Origin: Pseudomonadota bacterium
Lineage (GTDB): Bacteria; Pseudomonadota; Alphaproteobacteria; Dongiales; Dongiaceae
DNA length: 64,000 nt
Assembly: GCA_016183985.1 (NCBI GenBank)
Contig: JACPDN010000006.1
Coordinates: forward strand, 992,001-1,056,000
Direction: 5' to 3'
Part shown: positions 27,375-34,319 of the stretch, one piece after another
Layout of the letters: each line of letters begins with the position of its first letter
How positions within the stretch are numbered: the stretch's first letter is position 1
Program-made: the position numbers and the translations under genes
Notes under the pieces: model-generated
What the model saw: the letters and a program-made list of their open reading frames with translations, nothing else
Told to the model about the DNA's origin: nothing
Databases searched by the model: none

Positions 27375-27408
27375 GAAAAACCCCTGTCAATTGCGTGAAC
27401 AGGGGTTT
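27375..27408 (-). promoter_or_regulatory. Hairpin burying the creD ribosome binding site / terminator of the EVE gene
   Basis: On the minus strand AAACCCCTGT (27408-27399) pairs perfectly with ACAGGGGTTT (27387-27378), followed by TTT and then the creD ATG at 27374. It has the form of an intrinsic terminator for the upstream tsaD-yciI-EVE transcript. The 3' arm also contains the only good Shine-Dalgarno for creD (AGGGG, 6 nt spacing). Confidence 0.6.
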
Positions 27409-27471
27409 GTCGCTTTGGATCCTGTCAGGCCGGGGACGGGATCGTGGCAAGATCGCGGCGTTGTTTGGATA

Positions 27472-27885
27472 TCAGGGCTTCACGCCGCCCATCTTGCAGA
27501 TCAGCTTCCATTGCGCCGCCGTGATCGGCATCACGGAGAGGCGCGATTGCTTGATCAGCGCGATGTCGGCCAAGGCCGGCTCGGCCTTGATTGCCTGCAA
27601 GGTGACCGGCGTTTTCAGGGGGCGCGACGGCTTCACGTCGACCATGCCGAACCTGCCGCTCTCATCGGTATGGTCCGGGTAGTACTCCTTGGCGATCTCG
27701 CAGATGCCGACGATCTCCAACCCCTCGTTGGAATGATAGAAGAAGGCTTCATCGCCCTTCTTCATCGCCTTGAGGTTGTTCGAGGCCTGATAATTGCGCA
27801 CACCGTTCCAAAACGTCTTGCCGTCCTTCACCAACTGGTCCCAGGCGTATTTGACGGGCTCGGATTTGACCAGCCAATGGTTCAT
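27472..27885 (-). CDS. EVE domain protein
   Basis: This 137-residue protein is a single EVE domain of the PUA superfamily: MNHWLVKSEPVKYAWDQL, FWNGVRNYQASNNLKAMKKG, EAFFYHSNEGLEIVGICEI and the C-terminal QSRLSVMPITAAQWKLICKM. EVE proteins bind modified bases in DNA or RNA (in humans THYN1), with a proposed role in modified-nucleic-acid recognition; the role in housekeeping bacterial loci is not known. Its ATG overlaps the stop of the YciI gene (ATGA), so they are co-translated. Confidence 0.92.
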   Translation of the reverse strand: MNHWLVKSEPVKYAWDQLVKDGKTFWNGVRNYQASNNLKAMKKGDEAFFYHSNEGLEIVGICEIAKEYYPDHTDESGRFGMVDVKPSRPLKTPVTLQAIKAEPALADIALIKQSRLSVMPITAAQWKLICKMGGVKP

Positions 27886-28172
27886 TTGGCGCTCCGCGGG
27901 AAGACATTGCGGTAGGGCTTCACCGTGACCGATTGAAAGAGGCCGGCCTTGGCGTAAGGATCGGCCGCGAGGAACGCGTCGACCGCGGCTCGGTCGGCGA
28001 AATCGACCACCAGCAGGCTGCCGATCATGGCCTCGCCGTCATCGGTCAGCAGCGGACCCGCCGAAATGAGGTGCCCCTCATGCTTGGTGAGATGCTCGAC
28101 ATGGGCCGGGCGGTTGGCAAGGCGCGTTTCGACATGGTTGGGCTTGTCGAGGCAGAAGATCATGAAGGCCAT
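27882..28172 (-). CDS. YciI family protein
   Basis: This 96-residue protein has the ferredoxin-like YciI/muconolactone isomerase-related fold, with the conserved His in ANRPAHVEHLTKH and Asp in FLAADPYAKAGLF that form the proposed catalytic pair. Family function is unsettled. It lies 24 bp after tsaD and overlaps the EVE gene. In many alphaproteobacteria gpsA stands between tsaD and this gene; here it is missing. Confidence 0.9.
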   Translation of the reverse strand: MAFMIFCLDKPNHVETRLANRPAHVEHLTKHEGHLISAGPLLTDDGEAMIGSLLVVDFADRAAVDAFLAADPYAKAGLFQSVTVKPYRNVFPRSAK

Positions 28173-28196
28173 GGCTTTATCCTTATGCGTGAGAGG

Positions 28197-29258
28197 TCAG
28201 GCTTTGACGCCGGCACCGGCCAAGGCCGGGGCGGCGGAATCGAGCGGCCAGCGTGGCCGGGGGGCGTAATCGAAGCCGCTGCGTTCGCCGAGCTTCAAGC
28301 GCTCGATGCCGGCCCAGGCGATCATGGCGGCGTTGTCGGTGCAAAGGCGCGGCGGCGGCGCCACGATCGGCAGGTTGTGTTTGGCGGCAAGCGCCTGCAA
28401 TTGAGCCCGCAGATGCTGATTGGCTGCGACACCGCCGGCAACGACCAGCGCGCTCAAATCGGGATGATCCGCTTTCGCTGCTTCCAGCGCGTGCCGCGTG
28501 CGGTCGATCAGGCAATCGACCACGGCGGCCTGGAAACCTGCGGCCAGATTGGCACGCGTTGTGTCGTCAAAGGCGTTCGCGGCGCGCAAGGCTTCGACAC
28601 GCTGGCGCAGGGCGGTCTTGAGGCCGCTAAAGGAGAAATTGCAATCGGGCCGGCCCTTCATCGGGCGTGGCAGATCGCGGAACGGCGCCGACGCCTCGGC
28701 AGCCGCCTTGGCGACCGCTGGGCCGCCAGGGAAACCGAGACCCATCAGCTTCGCCGCCTTGTCGAATGCCTCACCGGCCGCATCGTCGATAGTGGCACCG
28801 AGTCGGCGATAGCGCCCTACTCCTTCGACGATGAGGAGCTGGCAATGCCCGCCGGAGACAAGCAGTAGCAGATAAGGAAAAGCCACGTCGTCGGTGAGCC
28901 GCGCCGTCAACGCATGCCCTTCCAGATGGTTGACGGCGATGAAGGGCTTCTTGTGGGCAAGGGCGATCGACTTCGCCATCATGACGCCGACGATGACGCC
29001 GCCGATAAGGCCAGGCCCCCCGGTGACGGCCACGGCGTCGAGATCGGCAAAATCCATCCCCGCTTGGCTCATGGCGGCGGCAATGGTGTCATCGAGATGA
29101 TCGAGATGGGCGCGGGCGGCGATCTCAGGCACGACACCCCCGAAAGGGGTGTGTTCGGCAATTTGCGCAAAGATCGTGTCGGCGAGGATCCGCCGGTCGT
29201 CGGCCACAACCGCCGCCGCCGTCTCATCGCAGGAAGATTCGATACCCAAAACGACCAT
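28197..29258 (-). CDS. tsaD: tRNA N6-adenosine threonylcarbamoyltransferase
   Basis: This 353-residue protein transfers the threonylcarbamoyl group to A37 of tRNAs that read ANN codons, in complex with TsaB and TsaE. Motifs are VVLGIESSCDETAAAVV, the metal-binding HLEGHALTAR (H111, H115), LLLVSGGHCQL, FPGGPAVAKAA and CTDNAAMIAWAG. The ATG at 29258 gives the standard length; the frame is open further upstream only as antisense to hemC. It is divergent from hemC with 72 bp between start codons, so their promoters must be closely packed. Confidence 0.97.
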   Translation of the reverse strand: MVVLGIESSCDETAAAVVADDRRILADTIFAQIAEHTPFGGVVPEIAARAHLDHLDDTIAAAMSQAGMDFADLDAVAVTGGPGLIGGVIVGVMMAKSIALAHKKPFIAVNHLEGHALTARLTDDVAFPYLLLLVSGGHCQLLIVEGVGRYRRLGATIDDAAGEAFDKAAKLMGLGFPGGPAVAKAAAEASAPFRDLPRPMKGRPDCNFSFSGLKTALRQRVEALRAANAFDDTTRANLAAGFQAAVVDCLIDRTRHALEAAKADHPDLSALVVAGGVAANQHLRAQLQALAAKHNLPIVAPPPRLCTDNAAMIAWAGIERLKLGERSGFDYAPRPRWPLDSAAPALAGAGVKA

Positions 29259-29330
29259 TTTGCGCGTTTTCCGCCATTTGCAATCGCACCGCCGGGCAGC
29301 TAGGAAAGGGCCAGCAGAAGCGAGGTAGTT

Positions 29331-30314
29331 ATGGCCGGTTCGGAACCTGGGATCAACCAAAGCGGCACCCCCGAAAGCGCCGCGCCCAATAGCGCCGTGG
29401 GGGTACGCATCGGCACGCGTGGCTCGCCTTTGGCGCTCGCCCAGGCGGAAATGGTGAAAACGGGCCTCGCCGCCGCCCATGCGGCCCTCGCCGCCCCCGG
29501 GGCGGTCGAAATCGTCATCATCAAGACGACCGGTGACCAGATCCAGGACCGGGCACTCTCGGAGATCGGCGGCAAGGGCCTCTTCACCAAGGAAATCGAG
29601 GAAGCGCTCGTTGACGGCCGCATCGACGTCGCCGTGCATTCGATGAAGGATGTGCCGACGCAATTGCCGGACGGCCTCGAAATCGCCTGCCTGCTGGAAC
29701 GCGAAGATCCGCGCGACGTGCTCATCAGCCGCAAGGGGAACAGCATCGCGACATTGCCGCAGGGCGCCGTCATCGGCTCGGCCTCGCTCCGGCGTCAGGC
29801 GCAGCTGCTGGCGCTGCGGCCCGACCTCAAGGTCATCACCTTGCGCGGCAATGTCGGCACGCGCCTCAACAAGCTCGCCAATGGCGATGCCGACGCGACC
29901 CTGCTGGCACTGGCCGGCCTGAAGCGCCTGGGCAAAGCGGATGTCGCGACCGCTATTCTCGACATGACCGAAATGTTGCCGGCCGTGGCGCAGGGCGCCA
30001 TCGGTCTCGAAATTCGCGCGACCGATCGCCGCATGCAGGATCTGCTGGCACCGCTGCACCATGCCGCAACTGCTGCAGCCGTCACGGCCGAGCGCGCGTG
30101 CCTTGCCGAATTGGAAGGTTCCTGTCGCACGCCGATTGCTGCCCATGCCGAAATCAAGGGGGATCAATTGCATCTCACGGCCCTGATCGCGCTGCCAAAC
30201 GGCAGCCGGGTACACCGCGACGAACGCAGCGGCCCGGTCAAGGATGCCGAGAAGCTGGGGCGCGACTCGGGGCGTGCCCTGAAGTCACTAGCCGGCCCCG
30301 ATTTCCTGGCTTAA
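29331..30314 (+). CDS. hemC: Hydroxymethylbilane synthase (porphobilinogen deaminase)
   Basis: This 327-residue enzyme joins four porphobilinogen units to hydroxymethylbilane in heme synthesis. Seen are VRIGTRGSPLALAQA, KDVPTQLPDGLE, GSASLRRQAQLLALRPDL and the dipyrromethane-cofactor cysteine C265 in AELEGSCRTPIAAHA. There is a ~20-residue polar extension before the first strand. A GAGGT ribosome binding site precedes the ATG. The HemD-mitofilin fusion follows 9 bp downstream. Confidence 0.97.
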   Translation: MAGSEPGINQSGTPESAAPNSAVGVRIGTRGSPLALAQAEMVKTGLAAAHAALAAPGAVEIVIIKTTGDQIQDRALSEIGGKGLFTKEIEEALVDGRIDVAVHSMKDVPTQLPDGLEIACLLEREDPRDVLISRKGNSIATLPQGAVIGSASLRRQAQLLALRPDLKVITLRGNVGTRLNKLANGDADATLLALAGLKRLGKADVATAILDMTEMLPAVAQGAIGLEIRATDRRMQDLLAPLHHAATAAAVTAERACLAELEGSCRTPIAAHAEIKGDQLHLTALIALPNGSRVHRDERSGPVKDAEKLGRDSGRALKSLAGPDFLA

Positions 30315-30323
30315 TTTTCACCC

Positions 30324-32447
30324 ATGCGCATTCTCGTCACGCGACCCAAGGAAGATGCCGACAATTTCGCCGCGACCTTGATCGCGCGCGGGATCGATGT
30401 CGTGGTCGAGCCGTTGCTGACGATTCAGCCGATCGCCAATCCCGCCATCGATCTTGCCGGTGTCCAGGCGCTGCTCTTCACCAGCGCCAATGGCGTCCGC
30501 TGTTTTGCGGCCGCGGAAAAGCGCCGCGATCTTAAAGTCTTCACCGTCGGCGAGGGCTCGGCAGCGGCAGCGCGCGCACTGGGTTTTTCCAACATCGAAA
30601 GTGCTGCAGGCGATGTCGGCAGCCTGGCAACGCTCGTTGCCGACCGCCTGAAGGCAGCCGACGGCGTGCTGCTGCATGCCGCTGGATCGAGCCTTGCCGG
30701 CGATCTCAAAGGACAATTGGAAGCTGCCGGATTCACCGTGCGGCGGGTGACGCTCTATGATGCGCTGACGGCCAGCGAACTGTCGCCCGGCACCCTGATG
30801 AATCTGCGCCTCGGCGGCATCGATGCCGTGGCCCTGTTCTCGCCGCGCTCGGCGCGCACCTTCGCCGATCTCTGGCGCAAGGCCAGCGGCAAGGCGGATG
30901 GGCTCAAGGATGTAACGGCGCTTTGCCTGAGTGCGGCCGTCGCACGCGAGTTCAACGACCTCGATTGGCGCCGCGTGGAGATCGCGGCACAACCCGACAT
31001 CGCAGCCCTTCTGGCCCTGGTCGATGCGGAGCAGCAAAGGAGAGAGACGGAAATGTCCCATCCAGCGACCGACGCGAAGGGCGGTGGCACTCCAGATGCA
31101 GCGCCGGAGATCGACGAGAAGACGCGGGCCGCTGCAGCCAGCGACGCCGCGGCCGGTGCCGCCATCGTCGCCGCCATGCCCAGGCCAGCAAGCAATGGTC
31201 GCGGCGGCGCTCTCATCCTCGGCCTCATCGCCGGTGCCGTTGCCGGTGCCGGCATGGTGGTGGCAGAACCCTATTGGCGCCCCTATCTGCCGGTCACTGC
31301 GGCACCCACCAACAACACCTCCCTTGCGGCCCTCCAGGCCGATGTCAACGCGCTGAAAGCGGCGCTGGGCAACCGGGAAACAATTGACAGCGAAGCGCGG
31401 CACGATATCGAGGCATTGCAGAGCGAGATCACCAATTGGAAGGATCAGCTGTCGCAGGCAACAGGCAATACCGCCAACACGCCGACACCGATCGACCTCG
31501 GCCCCATCGAGATGCGCTTGGCGGCCCTTGAAGAGCAGTTGAAGAATCTGCCGGCGGCGCCGGCCCCTACCGAGGCAACCAGCGAGGCGGCGCCGGAAAC
31601 GCCTGCCGTTGATGTCAGTGCCCTCACCGCCCGCATTGCCGAACTCGAAGGCAAGTTCGCTTCTCTGGGCGACACAACGACACGGCTCGATTTCCTCAGC
31701 AGCGAAACGGCGACGCAGAAGGCCGAGATCGAAACAGCGAAAGCCAAGCTCGATACCGTCTCGGCGCTGAACGACCGGCTGGCCGCCCTTGAAACGCAGG
31801 CAAAGTCCCTCGGCGACGATCTCACCAACCTGTCACAGGAAAATGCCGAAGCCGGCCTGAAGCGCCAGCGCGCGGCCGCTTTGGTTCTCGCCCTCGGCCA
31901 GTTGCGCGGTGCCCTGGGGAGCGAAGCGCCTTTTGCCGCCGAGCTTGCAGCCGCGGCGGATCTCGGCAAGGCGGACAGCGATCTTGCCGCCAAACTGTCG
32001 CCGACGATCGAGGCGCTGCAGCCCTTTGCCAATGACGGCGCACCTACGCTGGCACAGCTGCAATCTGACTTTCCGGCGGAAAAAATCGCGCAAGGCGCCG
32101 CCGCCGATACCGCCGGCGAAGCCGTGGGTGCAGAAGCCTCCTGGCTGCAGAAGACGTTCTCGCGCCTCTCCGAACTCATCACCGTGCGACCGGTGGGCGA
32201 GGTTGAAGGCGACGGTGCGCTGGCGCATCTCGCCCGTGGCGAAGCGCGGCTCGGCAATGGCGATCTCACCGGCGCCGTTACCGAGATCAAGGCACTGAGC
32301 GGCCAGGCCGGCGAAGCCGCCAAGGCCTGGCTCACAAAAGCCGAAGCACGGCTGGCTGTCGATGCGGCCAGTGCCGATCTCGCGGCGATCTCGGCCGAGG
32401 CGCTGGCGCCTGCGGTCGACGCGCCCGCTGCCGAACCTTCAAATTGA
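30324..32447 (+). CDS. hemD: Uroporphyrinogen-III synthase fused to a mitofilin-like membrane domain
   Basis: The 707-residue frame has two parts. Residues 1-243 are a HemD uroporphyrinogen-III synthase (RILVTRPKEDADNFA, ALLFTSANGVRCFA, AGSSLAGDLKGQLEAAGF, DAVALFSPRSARTFADLW), which closes hydroxymethylbilane with D-ring inversion. Residues 244-707 are a mitofilin/HemX-like protein: an Ala-rich leader, one membrane helix at ~294-316 (GGALILGLIAGAVAGAGMVV), then a long coiled coil and a helical C-terminal domain (ALVLALGQLRGAL, LAHLARGEARLGNGDLTGAV). In related genomes these are often separate genes. At the junction the ATG at 31053 has an excellent AAGGAGAG ribosome binding site, so a separate 464-residue mitofilin product is likely as well. 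Confidence 0.9.
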   Translation: MRILVTRPKEDADNFAATLIARGIDVVVEPLLTIQPIANPAIDLAGVQALLFTSANGVRCFAAAEKRRDLKVFTVGEGSAAAARALGFSNIESAAGDVGSLATLVADRLKAADGVLLHAAGSSLAGDLKGQLEAAGFTVRRVTLYDALTASELSPGTLMNLRLGGIDAVALFSPRSARTFADLWRKASGKADGLKDVTALCLSAAVAREFNDLDWRRVEIAAQPDIAALLALVDAEQQRRETEMSHPATDAKGGGTPDAAPEIDEKTRAAAASDAAAGAAIVAAMPRPASNGRGGALILGLIAGAVAGAGMVVAEPYWRPYLPVTAAPTNNTSLAALQADVNALKAALGNRETIDSEARHDIEALQSEITNWKDQLSQATGNTANTPTPIDLGPIEMRLAALEEQLKNLPAAPAPTEATSEAAPETPAVDVSALTARIAELEGKFASLGDTTTRLDFLSSETATQKAEIETAKAKLDTVSALNDRLAALETQAKSLGDDLTNLSQENAEAGLKRQRAAALVLALGQLRGALGSEAPFAAELAAAADLGKADSDLAAKLSPTIEALQPFANDGAPTLAQLQSDFPAEKIAQGAAADTAGEAVGAEASWLQKTFSRLSELITVRPVGEVEGDGALAHLARGEARLGNGDLTGAVTEIKALSGQAGEAAKAWLTKAEARLAVDAASADLAAISAEALAPAVDAPAAEPSN
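31036..31055 (+). promoter_or_regulatory. Internal ribosome binding site and ATG inside the HemD-mitofilin frame
   Basis: AAGGAGAG (31036-31043) lies 9 nt before an in-frame ATG (31053-31055) exactly at the HemD/mitofilin domain boundary (codon 244). Such a site inside a coding region is what remains, or is kept, if the two genes were once separate. It predicts a second, shorter protein from the same message. Confidence 0.6.
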
Positions 32448-32460
32448 GAGGGCAGCGGCG

Positions 32461-33972
32461 ATGACCTTCTTCCGCGTCCTCTGGTTCGTCATCAAGCTTG
32501 CCATCCTGGTCACCGTTGCGGTCTATCTCGCGAACCAGCCGGGCAATCTGTCGCTGGTCTGGTTCGGTTACCGCGTCGATCTGCATCCGATCGCCTTGTC
32601 GCTGCTCGGCGTGCTGCTCTGCCTGGCGCTGCTCTATGCCGTGGGCCGCATGGTCGCCCGTATCGTCGCGGTGCCAGGCGATATCGGCGCCATGCGCGGC
32701 GCGGCGCGCGAGGCGAAAGGCTATCAGATCCTGACACGCGGCTTGGCGGCCGCAGCCGCCGGCGACGCGCGGGAGGCCAAGCGCCTGTCGCTGCAGGCCC
32801 GCAAGCTCCTCATCAAGGGTGGCAGCGAGCCGCCGATCACGCGCCTGCTCGCCGCCCAAGCAGCACAGCTCGAAGGCGACGACGCCGCAGCGCACGCGCA
32901 TTTCAAAGCGCTGGCCGAAACGCCGGAGACCGCCATTCTGGGCCTACGTGGTCTGGCGCTCAACGCGCTGAAGGAAGGGAACGAGACCGAAGCACGGCGC
33001 CTTGCCGAGCGCGCTCTCGCCGCCAACCCCCATGCGCAATGGGCAGCGGAAACCGCCTTGCGCCTGCAGGCCAAGGCCGGGCGTTTCGATTCCGCTGATG
33101 AAAGCTTGAAGGCGCTGGTGCGGGCCGGTGCCATCGACGCCAAGACCGGCCAGCGCCGCCGGGCGGCCCTGCTCACCGAAAAGGCCCGCCAAGCGCTCAT
33201 CCCCGACGGTACCGACGTCTCGGCCGATGTCGCCATGAGTGCGGCGCGCGAAGCTGTGAAGCTTGCCGGTGGCTTCGCGCCCGCCCGCTTCGTGCTGGTG
33301 CGCCTGATGTTGCGCCAGGGCAAGCGCAAGGAGGCGATGCGCCTCATCGAGCAGATCTGGGACAGCCATCCCCATGAGATCCTCGGCGAGCTCTATCTGA
33401 CTCTTGGTGAGAACGAAAAGCCGCTGGAGCGCACGCAGCGCCTGGAGCGGCTACAGAAACAGAACCCCGATCACGCCGAAAGCCACCGCATCCTTGCCGA
33501 AGCGGATATTGCCGCCGAATTGTGGGGCGAGGCCCGACGCCATATCGACCGCCTCACCGCCATCGAAACCGAACAATTGGGTGGCCCAGCCCGCGCTACC
33601 TGCCGCGCCCTCGCCCTTCTTGAGGAACGCGAACGCCACGACCCGGTGACCGCTCATCGCTGGCTGGATGCTGCAAGTGCCGCCAGACCGGATGCCGCCT
33701 GGCTCTGCCAGCAATGCGGCAACCGGGGTGAAGCCGGGCCGGAAAGCGGGCACTGGCAGCTCGTCTGCCCGCAATGCCAGGCGATCGACAGCCTGGAATG
33801 GCGCCATGGAGCGGCAGGTCGCCTGGGCGGTTCGGCGCTTGCATTGGCTGAACCCATTGATCGGGCGAAGGAAATTACCGTCCTGACGATAACTGGCGAA
33901 GGCGCGCGAAAGGCGGAGACGGGTGCGAATTCTGACGCCGCATCTGTTGACGCCGCCCGGCTGATAAACTAG
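32461..33972 (+). CDS. HemY-like TPR membrane protein with C-terminal zinc ribbon
   Basis: This 503-residue protein has two N-terminal membrane helices (FVIKLAILVTVAVYLANQPG and LSLLGVLLCLALLYAVGRMV), then TPR-like repeats to about residue 400. It ends with a four-cysteine ribbon C416-x2-C419...C436-x2-C439 (LCQQCGNRGE, CPQCQAIDSLEW). The N-terminal part is the HemY_N domain; despite its name this bacterial HemY is not protoporphyrinogen oxidase, and its role in heme synthesis is indirect. The ribbon resembles the rubredoxin-like tail of LapB/YciM, which couples TPR proteins to lipopolysaccharide control. GAGAGGG precedes the ATG at 32461, 13 bp after the hemD-mitofilin stop. Confidence 0.85.
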   Translation: MTFFRVLWFVIKLAILVTVAVYLANQPGNLSLVWFGYRVDLHPIALSLLGVLLCLALLYAVGRMVARIVAVPGDIGAMRGAAREAKGYQILTRGLAAAAAGDAREAKRLSLQARKLLIKGGSEPPITRLLAAQAAQLEGDDAAAHAHFKALAETPETAILGLRGLALNALKEGNETEARRLAERALAANPHAQWAAETALRLQAKAGRFDSADESLKALVRAGAIDAKTGQRRRAALLTEKARQALIPDGTDVSADVAMSAAREAVKLAGGFAPARFVLVRLMLRQGKRKEAMRLIEQIWDSHPHEILGELYLTLGENEKPLERTQRLERLQKQNPDHAESHRILAEADIAAELWGEARRHIDRLTAIETEQLGGPARATCRALALLEERERHDPVTAHRWLDAASAARPDAAWLCQQCGNRGEAGPESGHWQLVCPQCQAIDSLEWRHGAAGRLGGSALALAEPIDRAKEITVLTITGEGARKAETGANSDAASVDAARLIN

Positions 33973-34000
33973 CTTCCGGCCCGCGCCAACAAGGCCCGGC

Positions 34001-34075
<75 letters not shown>

Positions 34076-34319
34076 TTTTTTTATTCCAGCCGACTCTTGG
34101 CTCGCGGATCCCAGTGCCGCCGCATTTTCCTGATCAAGGCATTACAGCTCTGGCGTTGTCAGATGGGCTGCTTTCATCGCAAAAAGAACGTTTAGCCAAC
34201 AAGAATCAATCATTCCCCCGAACCGACGACAACCTGTCGCGGTGCATGCAGCTACTTGCACTACCGCAGGGTGGCTGGAACAATACGGAAAATTGGCCGT
34301 TCAATAGCGTGAGGAGAGC

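Noticed and set aside
29259-30215. N-terminal extension of tsaD on the minus strand
   Set aside because: It lies entirely opposite hemC, while the ATG at 29258 begins the conserved MVVLGIESSCDE start.
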